A program made the position numbers and the translations under genes. A stretch of DNA of 64,000 bases, taken from the NCBI GenBank assembly GCA_026874595.1, contig CM049313.1, positions 24,796,008 through 24,860,007 on the forward strand. The letters run 5' to 3'. The DNA comes from Sipunculus nudus. Its lineage: Eukaryota > Annelida > Sipuncula > Golfingiida > Sipunculidae. The notes beneath the pieces were generated by a model. The model saw only the letters and a list, made by a program, of their open reading frames with translations. It searched no databases and was not told where the DNA came from. The first letter of the stretch is position 1, and every line of letters starts with the position of its first letter. This document shows positions 37,801 through 50,827 of the stretch, piece after piece.

Positions 37801-40800
37801 TGTTACAGACTACAGGAAAATAGATGAGAGTGTTTTGTATATTACAGGTTACAGGACAGAAGATGACAGTGTTTTGTATATTACAGGCTACAGGACAGTA
37901 GATGACAGTGTGTTGTATATTACAGGCTACAGGACAATAGATGAGAGTGTTTTGTATATTACAGGGTACAGGACAATGGATGAGAGTGTGTTGTATATTA
38001 AAGGCTACAGGACAGAAGATGACAGTGTTCTGTATATTACAGGCTACAGGACAATAGATGAGAGTGTTTTGTATAAGACAGGCTATGGGACAGAAGATGA
38101 CAGTGTTTTGTATATTACAGGCTACAGGACAGAAGATGACAGTGTTTTGTATATTACAGGTTACAGGACAATATATGAGAGTGTTTTGTATATTACAGGC
38201 TACAGGACAGAAGATGAGAGTGTTTTGTTTATTACAGGCTACAGGACAATAGATGAGAGTGTGTTGTATATTACAGGCTACAGGACAATAGTTGACAGTG
38301 CTTTGTATATTACAGGCTACAGGACAATGGACGAGAGTGTGTTGAATATTACAGGCTACAGGAAAATAGATGACAGTGTTTTGTATATTACAGGTTACAG
38401 GCCAATATATGAGAGTGTTTTGTATATTACAGGCTACAGGACAGAAGATGAGAGTGTTTTGTTTATTACAGGCTACAGGACAGAAGATGACAGTGTGTTG
38501 TATATTACAGGGTACAGGACAATGGATGAGAGTGTGTTGTATATTAAAGGCTACAGGACAACAGATGAGAGTGTTTTGTTTATTACAGGCTACAGGACAA
38601 TAGATGAGAGTGTGATGTATATTACAGGCTACAGGACAATAGTTGACAGTGCTTTGTATATTACAGGCTACAGGACAATAGACGAGAGTGTTTTGAATAT
38701 TACAGGCTACAGGACAATAGATGAGAGTGTTTTGTATATTCCAGGCTACAGGACAAAAGATGACAGTGTTTTGTATAATACAGGCTATGGGACAGAAGAT
38801 GACAGTGTTTTGTATGTTACAGGCTACAGGACAGAAGATGACAGTGTTTTGTATATTACAGGTTACAGGCCAATATATGAGAGTGTTTTGTATATTACAG
38901 GCTACAGGACAGAAGATGAGAGTGTTTTGTTTATTACAGGCTACAGGACAATAGATGAGAGTGTGTTGTATATTACAGGGTACAGTACAATGGATGAGAG
39001 TGTGTTGTATATTAAAGGCTACAGGACAACAGATGAGAGTGTGTTGTATATTACAGGCTACAGGACAACAGATGAGAGTGTTTTGTATATTAGAGGTTAC
39101 AGGACACTTGATGACAGTGTTTTCTATATTACAGGCTATAGGACAATGGATGAGAGTGTTTTGTATGTAACAGGCTACAGGACAACAGATGAGAGTGTTT
39201 TGTATATTCCAGGCTACAGGAAAATAGATGAGAGTGTTTTGTATATTACAGGCTACAGGACAATAGATGACAGTGTTTTGTATGTTACAGGCTACAGGAC
39301 AGAAGATGACAGTGTTCTGTATAATACAGGCTACAGGACAACAGATGAGAGTGTTTTGTATATTCCAGGCTACAGGACAATAGATGAGAGTGTGTTGTAT
39401 ATTACGGGTTACAGGACAATAGATGAGAGTGTGTTGTATATTACAGGCTACAGGACAACAGATGAGAGTGTTTTGTATATTACAGGCTACAGGACAACAG
39501 ATGAGAGTGTTTTGTATAATACAGGGTACAGTACAATGGATGAGAGTGTTTTGTATAATACAGGTTACAGGACACTTGATGACAGTGTTTTGTATATTAC
39601 AGGATATAGGACAATGGATGAGAGTGTTTTGTATATTACAGGCTACAGGACAACAGATGAGAGTGTTTTGTATATTACAGGCTACAGGACAATAGATGAG
39701 AGTGTTTTGTATATTACAGGGTACAGGACAATGGATGAGAGTGTGTTGTATATTAAAGGCTACAGGACAGAAGATGACAGTGTTCTGTATATTACAGGCT
39801 ACAGGACAATAGATGAGAGTGTTTTGTATAAGACAGGCTACAGGACAGTAGATGACAGTGTTTTGTATATTACAGGCTACAGGACAGAGGATGACAGTGT
39901 TTTGTATATTACAGGCTACAGGAAAATAGATGACAGTGTTTTGTATATTACAGGCTACAGGACAGAAGATGAGAGTGTCTTGTATAATACAGGCTATGAG
40001 ACAGAAGATGACAGTGTTTTGTATATTGCAGGCTACAGGACAGAAGATGACAGTGTTTTGTATATTACAGGTTACAGGACAATATATGAGAGTGTTTTGT
40101 ATATTACAGGCTACAGGACAGAAGATGAGAGTGTTTTGTTTATTACAGGCTACAGGACAATAGATGAGAGTGTGATGTATAATACAGGCTACAGGACAAT
40201 AGTTGACAGTGCTTTGTATATTACAGGCTACAGGACAATAGATGAGTGTTTTGTATATTCCAGGCTACAGGACAAAAGATGACAGTGTTTTGTATGTTAC
40301 AGGCTACAGGACAGAAGATGACAGTGTTTTGTATATTACAGGTTACAGGACAATATATGAGAGTGTTTTGTATGTTACAGGCTACAGGACAGAAGATGAG
40401 AGTGTTTTGTTTATTACAGGCTACAGGACAATAGATGAGAGTGTGTTGTATATTACAGGCTACAGGACAATAGTTGACAGTGCTTTGAATATTACAGGCT
40501 ACAGGACAATGGACGAGAGTGTGTTGTATATTAGAGGCTACAGGACAATATATGAGAGTGTTTTGTATATTCCAGGCTACAGGACAAAAGTTGACAGTGC
40601 TTTGAATATTACAGGCTACAGGACAATGGACGAGAGTGTGTTGAATATTACAGGCTACAGGACAATAGATGAGAGTGTTTTGTATATTCCAGGCTACAGG
40701 ACAACAGATGAGAGTGTTTTGTATATTCCAGGCTACAGGACAATAGATGAGAGTGTGTTGAATATTACAGGTTACAGGACAATATATGAGAGTGTTTTGT

Positions 40801-43800
40801 AAATTCCAGGCTACAGGACAATAGATGAGAGTGTGTTGTATATTACAGGCTACAGGACAATGGATGAGAGTGTTTTGTATATTCCAGGCTACAGGACAAC
40901 AGATGAGAGTGTTTTGTATATTCCAGGCTACAGGACAATGGATGAGAGTGTGTTGAATATTACAGGCTACAGGACAATATATGAGAGTGTGTTGTATATT
41001 CCAGGCTACAGGACAATAGATGAGAGTGTGTTGTATATAACAGGCTACAGGACAATATATGAGAGTGTTTTGTATATTCCAGGCTACAGGACAACAGATG
41101 AGAGTGTTTTGTATATTCCAGGCTACAGGACAACAGATGAGAGTGTTTTGTATATTACAGGCTACAGGACAGAAGATGACAGTGTTTTGTATATTACAGG
41201 TCACAGGACAATATATGAGAGTGTTTTGTATATTACAGGCTACAGGACAGAAGATGAGAGTGTTTTGTTTATTACAGGCTACAGGACAATAGATGAGGGT
41301 GTGTTGTATATTACAGGCTACAGGACAATAGTTGACAGTGCTTTGAATATTACAGGCTACAGGACAATGGACGAGAGTGTGTTGTATATTACAGGCTACA
41401 GGACAATATATGAGAGTGGTTTGTATATTCCAGGCTACAGGACAAAAGTTGACAGTGCTTTGAATATTACAGGCTACAGGACAATGGACGAGAGTGTGTT
41501 GAATATTACAGGCTACAGGACAAAAGATGAGAGTGTTTTGTATATTCCAGGCTACAGGACAACAGATGAGAGTGTTTTGTATATTCCAGGCTACAGGACA
41601 ATAGATGAGAGTGTGTTGAATATTACAGGTTACAGGACAATATATGAGAGTGTTTTGAAAATTCCAGGCTACAGGACAATAGATGAGAGTGTGTTGTATA
41701 TTACAGGCTACAGGACAATGGATGAGAGTGTTTTGTATATTCCAGGCTACAGGACAACAGATGAGAGTGTTTTGTATATTCCAGGCTACAGGACAATAGA
41801 TGAGAGTGTGTTGAATATTACAGGCTACAGGACAATATATGAGAGTGTGTTGTATATTCCAGGCTACAGGACAATAGATGAGAGTGTGTTGTATATTACA
41901 GGCTACAGGACAATATATGAGAGTGTTTTGTATATTACAGGGTACAGGACAATGGATGAGAGTGTTTTGTATAAGACAGGCTATGGGACAGAAGATGACA
42001 GTGTTTGTATATTACAGGCTACGTGACAGAAGATGACAGTGTTTTGTATATTACAGGTTACAGGACAATATATGAGAGTGTTTTGTATATTACAGGCTAC
42101 AGGACAGAAGATGAGAGTGCTTTCTTTATTACAGGCTACAGGACAATAGATGAGAGTGTCTTGTATATTACAGGCTACAGGACAATAGATGAGAGTGTGT
42201 TGTATATTACAGGCTACAGGACAATAGTTGACAGTGCTTTGTATATTACAGGCTACAGGACAATGGACGAGAGTGTGTTGAATATTACAGGCTACAGGAA
42301 AATAGATGACAGTGTTTTGTATATTCCAGGCTACAGGACAATAGATGAGAGTGTTTTGTATAATACAGGCTATGGGACAGAACATGACAGTGTTTTGTAT
42401 ATTACAGGCTACAGGACAGAAGATGACAGTGTTTTGTATATTACAGGTTACGGGACAATATATGAGAGTGTTTTGTATATTACAGGCTACAGGACAGAAG
42501 ATGAGAGTGTTTTGTTTATTACAGGCTACAGGACAATAGATGAGAGTGTGATGTATAATACAGGCTACAGGACAATAGTTGACAGTGCTTTGTATATTAC
42601 AGGCTACAGGACAATAGATGAGTGTTTTGTATATTCCAGGCTACAGGACAAAAGATGACAGTGTTTTGTATGTTACAGGCTACAGGACAGAAGATGACAG
42701 TGTTTTGTATATTACAGGTTACAGGACAATATATGAGAGTGTTTTGTATGTTACAGGCTACAGGACAGAAGATGAGAGTGTTTTGTTTATTACAGGCTAC
42801 AGGACAATAGATGAGAGTGTGTTGTATATTACAGGCTACAGGACAATAGTTGACAGTGCTTTGAATATTACAGGCTACAGGACAATGGACGAGAGTGTGT
42901 TGTATATTAGAGGCTACAGGACAATATATGAGAGTGTTTTGTATATTCCAGGCTACAGGACAAAAGTTGACAGTGCTTTGAATATTACAGGCTACAGGAC
43001 AATGGACGAGAGTGTGTTGAATATTACAGGCTACAGGACAATAGATGAGAGTGTTTTGTATATTCCAGGCTACAGGACAACAGATGAGAGTGTTTTGTAT
43101 ATTCCAGGCTACAGGACAATAGATGAGAGTGTGTTGAATATTACAGGTTACAGGACAATATATGAGAGTGTTTTGTAAATTCCAGGCTACAGGACAATAG
43201 ATGAGAGTGTGTTGTATATAACAGGCTACAGGACAATGGATGAGAGTGTTTTGTATATTCCAGGCTACAGGACAACAGATGAGAGTGTTTTGTATATTCC
43301 AGGCTACAGGACAATGGATGAGAGTGTGTTGAATATTACAGGCTACAGGACAATATATGAGAGTGTGTTGTATATTCCAGGCTACAGGACAATAGATGAG
43401 AGTGTGTTGTATATAACAGGCTACAGGACAATATATGAGAGTGTTTTGTATATTCCAGGCTACAGGACAACAGATGAGAGTGTTTTGTATATTCCAGGCT
43501 ACAGGACAACAGATGAGAGTGTTTTGTATATTACAGGCTACAGGACAATAGATGAGAGTGTGTTGTATATTACAGGCTACAGGACAATAGATGAGAGTGT
43601 TTTGTATATTCCAGGCTACAGGACAACAGATGAGAGTGTGTTGTATATTCCAGGCTACAGGAAATTAGATGAGAGTGTTTTGTATATTCCAGGCTACAGG
43701 ACAATAGATGAGAGTGTGTTGTATATTACAGGCTACAGGACAATAGATGAGAGTGTTTTGTATATTCCAGGCTACAGGACAATAGTTGACAGTGCTTTGA

Positions 43801-46800
43801 ATATTACAGGCTACAGGACAATGGACGAGAGTGTGTTGTATATTACAGGCTACATGACAACAGATGAGAGTGTTTTGTATATTCCAGGCTACAGGACAAC
43901 AGATGAGAGTGTGTTGAATATTACAGGCTACAGGACAACAGATGAGAGTGTTTTGTATATTCCAGGCTACAGGACAATAGATGAGAGTGTGTTGTATATT
44001 ACAGTCTACAGGACAATAGATGAGAATGTTTTGCATATTACAGGCTACAGGACAACAGATGAGAGTGTTTTGTATATTACAGGCTACAGGACAACAGATG
44101 AGAGTGTTTTGTATATTACAGGCTACAGGACAATAGATGAGTGTTTTGTATATTACGGCTACAGGACAATAGTTGACAGTGCTTTGTATATTACAGGTTA
44201 CAGGACAATGGACGAGAGTGTGTTGTATATTACAGGCTACATGACAATAGATGAGTGTTTTGTATATTCCAGGCTACAGGACAATAGATGACGGTGTTTT
44301 GTATATTCCAGGCTACAGGACAACAGACGAGAGTGTTTTGTATATTACAGGCTACAGGACAATGGACGAGAGTGTGTTTTATATTACAGGCTACAGGACA
44401 ATAGATGAGAGTGTGTTGTATATTACAGGCTACAGGACAATAGATGAGAGTGTGTTGTATATTACAGGCTACAGGACAACAGATGAGAGTGTTTTGTATA
44501 TTCCAGGCTACAGGACAACAGATGAGAGTGTTTTGTATATTACAGGCTATAGGATAACAGATGAGAGTGTTTTGTATATAACAGGCTACAGGACAACAGA
44601 TGAGAGTGTTTTGTATATTACAGGCTACAGGACAATAGATGAGAGTGTGTTGTATATTACAGGCTACAGGACAATATATGAGAGTGTTTTGTATAATACT
44701 GGCTACAGGACAACAGACGAGAGTGTTTTGTATATTACAGGCTACAGGACAACAGACGAGAGTGTTTTGTATATTCCAGGCTACAAGACAATAGTTGACA
44801 GTGCTTTGAATATTACAGGCTACAGGACAATGGACGAGAGTGTGTTGAATATTACAGGCTACAGGACAATAGATGACAGTGTTTTGTATATTCCAGGCTA
44901 CAGGACAACAGATGAGTGTTTTGTATATTCCAGGCTACAGGACAATAGATGAGAGTGTGTTGAATATTACAGGCTACAGGACAATATATGACAGTGTTTT
45001 GTATATTCCAGGCTACAGGACAACAGATGAGAGTGTTTTGTATATTCCAGGCTACAGGACAACAGATGAGAGTGTTTTGTATATTCCAGGCTACAGGAAA
45101 ATAGATGAGAGTGTTTTGTATATTACAGGCTACAGGACAATAGATGACAGTGTTTTGTATGTTACAGGCTACAGGACAGAAGATGACAGTGTTCTGTATA
45201 ATACAGGCTACAGGACAACAGATGAGAGTGTTTTGTATATTCCAGGCTACAGGACAATAGATGAGAGTGTGTTGTATATTACAGGTTACAGGACAATAGA
45301 TGAGAGTGTGTTGTATATTACAGGCTACAGGACAACAGATGAGAGTGTTTTGTATAATACAGGGTACAGTACAATGGATGAGAGTGTTTTGTATAATACA
45401 GGTTACAGGACACTTGATGACAGTGTTTTGTATATTACAGGATACAGGACAATGGATGAGAGTGTTTTGTATATTACAGGCTCCAGGACAACAGATGAGT
45501 GTTTTGTATATTACAGGCTACAGGACAATAGATGAGAGTGTTTTGTATATTACAGGGTACAGGACAATGGATGAGAGTGTGTTGTATATTAAAGGCTACA
45601 GGACAGAAGATGACAGTGTTCTGTATATTACAGGCTACAGGACAATAGATGAGAGTGTTTTGTATAAGACAGGCTACAGGACAGTAGATGACAGTGTGTT
45701 GTATATTACAGGCTACAGGACAATAGATGAGAGTGTTTTGTATATTACAGGGTACAGGACAATGGATGAGAGTGTGTTGTATATTAAAGGCTACAGGACA
45801 GAAGATGACAGTGTTCTGTATATTACAGGCTACAGGACAATAGATGAGAGTGTTTTGTATAAGACAGGCTATGGGACAGAAGATGACAGTGTTTTGTATA
45901 TTACAGGCTACAGGACAGAAGATGACAGTGTTTTGTATATTACAGGCTACAGGAAAATAGATGAGAGTGTTTTGTATATTACAGGCTACAGGACAGAAGA
46001 TGAGAGTGTTTTGTATAATACAGGCTATGAGACAGAAGATGACAGTGTTTTGTATATTGCAGGCTACAGGACAGAAGATGACAGTGTTTTGTATATTACA
46101 GGTTACAGGACAATATATGAGAGTGTTTTGTATATTACAGGCTACAGGTCAGAAGATGAGAGTGTTTTGTTTATTACAGGCTACAGGACAATAGATGAGA
46201 GTGTGATGTATAATACAGGCTACAGGACAATAGTTGACAGTGCTTTGTATATTACAGGCTACAGGACAATAGATGAGTGTTTTGTATATTCCAGGCTACA
46301 GGACAAAAGATGACAGTGTTTTGTATGTTACAGGCTACAAGACAGAAGATGACAGTGTTTTGTATATTACAGGTTACAGGACAATATATGAGAGTGTTTT
46401 GTATGTTACAGGCTACAGGACAGAAGATGAGAGTGTTTTGTATATTACAGGTTACAGGACAATATATGAGAGTGTTTTGTATGTTACAGGCTACAGGACA
46501 GAAGATGAGAGTGTTTTGTATATTACAGGTTACAGGACAATATATGAGAGTGTTTTGTATGTTACAGGCTACAGGACAGAAGATGAGAGTGTTTTGTTTA
46601 TTACAGGCTACAGGACAATAGATGAGAGTGTGTTGTATATTGCAGGCTACAGGACAGAAGATGACAGTGTTTTGTATATTACAGGTTACAGGACAATATA
46701 TGAGAGTGTTTTGTATATTACAGGCTACAGGACAGAAGATGAGAGTGTTTTGTTTATTACAGGCTACAGGACAATAGAAGAGAGTGTGATGTATAATACA

Positions 46801-49800
46801 GGCTACAGGACAATAGTTGACAGTGCTTTGTATATTACAGGCTACAGGACAATAGATGAGTGTTTTGTATATTCCAGGCTACAGGACAAAAGATGACAGT
46901 GTTTTGTATGTTACAGGCTACAGGACAGAAGATGACAGTGTTTTGTATATTACAGGTTACAGGACAATATATGAGAGTGTTTTGTATGTTACAGGCTACA
47001 GGACAGAAGATGAGAGTGTTTTGTTTATTACAGGCTACAGGACAATAGATGAGAGTGTGTTGTATATTACAGGCTACAGGACAATAGTTGACAGTGCTTT
47101 GAATATTACAGGCTACAGGACAATGGACGAGAGTGTGTTGTATATTAGAGGCTACAGGACAATATATGAGAGTGTTTTGTATATTCCAGGCTACAGGACA
47201 AAAGTTGACAGTGCTTTGAATATTACAGGCTACAGGACAATGGACGAGAGTGTGTTGAATATTACAGGCTACAGGACAATAGATGAGAGTGTTTTGTATA
47301 TTCCAGGCTACAGGACAACAGATGAGAGTGTTTTGTATATTCCAGGCTGAAGGACAATAGATGAGAGTGTGTTGAATATTACAGGTTACAGGACAATATA
47401 TGAGAGTGTTTTGTAAATTCCAGGCTACAGGACAATAGATGAGTGTGTTGTATATTACAGGCTACAGGACAATGGATGAGAGTGTTTTGTATATTCCAGG
47501 CTACAGGACAACAGATGAGAGTGTTTTGTATATTCCAGGCTACAGGACAATGGATGAGAGTGTGTTGAATATTACAGGCTACAGGACAATATATGAGAGT
47601 GTGTTGTATATTCCAGGCTACAGGACAATAGATGAGAGTGTGTTGTATATAACAGGCTACAGGACAATATATGAGAGTGTTTTGTATATTCCAGGCTACA
47701 GGACAACAGATGAGTGTTTTGTATATTCCAGGCTACAGGACAACAGATGAGAGTGTTTTGTATATTACAGGCTACAGGACAATAGATGAGAGTGTGTTGT
47801 ATATTACAGGCTACAGGACAAAAGATGAGAGTGTTTTGTATATTCCAGGCTACAGGACAACAGATGAGAGTGTGTTGTATATTCCAGGCTACAGGAAATT
47901 AGATGAGAGTGTTTTGTATATTCCAGGCTACAGGACAATAGATGAGAGTGTGTTGCATATTACAGGCTACAGGACAATAGACGAGAGTGTTTTGTATATT
48001 CCAGGCTACAGGACAATAGTTGAGAGTGCTTTGAATATTACAGGCTACAGGACAATGGACGAGAGTGTGTTGTATATTACAGGCTACATGACAACAGATG
48101 AGAGTGTTTTGTATATTCCAGGCTACAGGACAACAGATGAGAGTGTGTTGAATATTACAGGCTACAGGACAACAGATGAGAGTGTTTTGTATATTCCAGG
48201 CTACAGGACAATAGATGAGAGTGTGTTGTATATTACAGTCTACAGGACAATAGATGAGAGTGTTTTGCATATTACAGGCTACAGGACAACAGATGAGAGT
48301 GTTTTGTATATTACAGGCTACAGGACAACAGATGAGAGTGTTTTGTATATTACAGGCTACAGGACAATAGATGAGTGTTTTGTATATTACGGCTACAGGA
48401 CAATAGTTGACAGTGCTTTGTATATTACAGGTTACAGGACAATGGACGAGAGTGTGTTGTATATTACAGGCTACATGACAATAGATGAGTGTTTTGTATA
48501 TTCCAGGCTACAGGACAATAGATGACGGTGTTTTGTATATTCCAGGCTACAGGACAACAGACGAGAGTGTTTTGTATATTACAGGCTACAGGACAATAGA
48601 TGAGAGTGTGTTGTATATTACAGGCTACAGGACAATAGATGAGAGTGTGTTGTATATTACAGGCTACAGGACAATAGATGAGAGTGTGTTGTATATTACA
48701 GGCTACAGGAAAACAGATGAGAGTGTTTTGTATATTCCAGGCTACAGGACAACAGATGAGAGTGTTTTGTATATTATAGGCTACAGGATAACAGATGAGA
48801 GTGTTTTGTATATAACAGGCTACAGGACAACAGATGAGAGTGTTTTGTATATTACAGGCTACAGGACAATAGATGAGAGTGTGTTGTATATTACAGGCTA
48901 CAGGACAATATATGAGAGTGTTTTGTATAATACAGGCTACAGGACAACAGACGAGAGTGTTTTGTATATTACAGGCTACAGGACAACAGACGAGAGTGTT
49001 TTGTATATTCCAGGCTACAAGACAATAGTTGACAGTGCTTTGAATATTACAGGCTACAGGACAATTGACGAGAGTGTGTTGAATATTACAGGCTACAGGA
49101 CAATAGATGACAGTGTTTTGTATATTCCAGGCTACAGGACAACAGATGAGTGTTTTGTATATTCCAGGCTACAGGACAATAGATGAGAGTGTGTTGAATA
49201 TTACAGGCTACAGGACAATATATGACAGTGTTTTGTATATTCCAGGCTACAGGACAACAGATGAGAGTGTTTTGTATATTCCAGGCTACAGGACAATAGA
49301 TTAGAGTGTGTTGTATATTCCAGGCTACAGGACAATAGTTGACAGTGCTTTGAATATTACAGGCTACAGGACAATGGACGAGAGTGTGTTGAATATTACA
49401 GGCTACAGGACAATAGATGACAGTGTTTTGTATGTTACAGGCTACAGGACAGGAGATGACAGTGTTTTGTATATTACAGGTTACAGGACAATAGATGAGA
49501 GTGTTTTGTATATTACAGGCTACAGGACAACAGATGAGAGTGTTTTGTATATTCCAGGCTACAGGACAATAAATGAGAGTGTTTTGTATATTACAGGCTA
49601 CAGGACAACAGATGAGAGTGTTTTGTATATTCCAGGCTACAGGACAACAGATGAGAATGTTTTGTATAATACAGGGTACAGGACAATGGATGAGAGTCTT
49701 TTGTATAATACAGGCTATGGGACAGAAGATAACAGTGTTTTGTATATTACAGGCTACAGGACAGTAGATGACCGAGTTTTGTATATTACAGGCTATACAG

Positions 49801-49837
49801 GACAGTAGATGACAAGAGTTTTGTATATTACATGTTA

Positions 49838-50737
49838 CAGTAATATTAAACCAGGCTACAGGCAGCTTTGTGAGGAGTGTTGTCTGATTGGCCTTTAATA
49901 AGGTATCAGGTGTGATCAGTTCCAACTGGAAACAAGTGATTTGTTTATCTGACTAGTTTTACTAAATGGCTGGGCAACTTTACTAATGTTAGCGTATAGC
50001 TGCTGGATAGCACTCAGGTTGGAGAAATCATTAGACAATTAGCAAGTTAAATCAAGGAGACCTGAGACTTAAAATATGCTACAAAACCATTCTTCATTGC
50101 CATACTATGGTATACAGAGAAAAAGGTTCCAGTAAAAAAAACTCGGTTTCAAAATAACTTTTTAATTTCTTTAAAAAATACTGCCACAAAGTTTCAATTT
50201 ATCTAGAGCGAACCGACGTGCATAGTGGCTTTTAATGTATAGATAAATGCATAAAATATTTACACAAAAATGTTCACGTATAAAATACATTTCAATGTGA
50301 ATATCAGATATTTAGCCAAATTGATAACTGTAATATGTGAATGACCGACTAGTCTGATCATTCTTCCCATGTTGGTGGGAGTCAGGCTGGAACCTCGGTA
50401 TATTTGACCGTACGACAATATGACAGCAATATGATAGAGTCTGTCATACGAATGAACGAAAACGCATGTTATCAAATTTATCAGACACCAATATGTAACT
50501 GTATTAAAATTAACCTACTCAATACTCGATATCAAAATTGACACATTGTGGGTAGCGCATGTTGTCGATTTCATCTCGCGCTTGTCTCCAATGCAGTTTG
50601 GTTGGCTGATAACCGTGCCATGATATGGAGTTGGTATATCCGGTCGTATCCTGCAGTGACCCTGTATCCAGTAGAAAGGAAGCTTGGTTGGTCAATATAA
50701 GTGGATAGTCTTGTACGAGGTTGCCGTTTCCGCACAT
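49838..50737. other. Satellite edge and downstream flank of gene B
   Basis: A last partial CAGGCTACAGGCAG motif at 49850-49864 marks the array edge. The remainder up to the gene B stop codon would hold its 3' untranslated region on the minus strand. I find no convincing AATAAA signal there. Confidence 0.5.
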
Positions 50738-50827
50738 TCAGTTTTCTGATGTTATTATTTTTGAGAATGGAGTGAGAGGAAAGAAAAGTGCCGCCCCTGT
50801 TGTTCCTGCCAGCTCCACCATGGCGTC
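50738..50827 (-). CDS. STRA6-like: Gene B terminal exon
   Basis: Acceptor TTTTTTCCACAG; 29 codons (DAMVELAGTTGAALFFPLTP, FSKIITSEN) and TGA. Phase 0 follows the preceding exon. The tail is not conserved with vertebrates. Confidence 0.85.
   Translation of the reverse strand, partial: DAMVELAGTTGAALFFPLTPFSKIITSEN

Larger units (their letters stand above)
19160..49837. repeat. 39-bp satellite array, about 745 copies
   Basis: The plus-strand unit reads TACAGGCTACAGGACAATAG, then ATGAGAGTGTTTTGTATAT. It runs for about 29 kb after subtracting the inserted LTR element. The period is 13 codons, so all three plus frames and some minus frames stay open over hundreds of residues (the longest, 26014-29883, is built of YITGYRTIDESVL units). 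I do not call these genes. They are interrupted by in-frame TAG/TAA variants and recurring 2-nt deletions (GATGAGTGTTTTG for GATGAGAGTGTTTTG), and D/E and I/T/M/V/L replacements are as common as silent changes. Left-edge units (19.2-21.2 kb) are the most diverged. Confidence 0.97.

Noticed and set aside
19160-49837. CRISPR-like array
   Set aside because: Units abut with no spacers, the setting is eukaryotic, and there are no cas genes.
19160-49837. The 39-bp satellite as a fourth splice-junction-derived array
   Set aside because: TATATTACAG then G looks acceptor-like on the plus strand, but no exon in the window matches the unit, and the STRA6-like genes are on the other strand.
50519-50737. 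72-residue minus-strand ORF after the gene B stop
   Set aside because: It starts downstream of the in-phase stop and has no family resemblance; likely 3' untranslated sequence.
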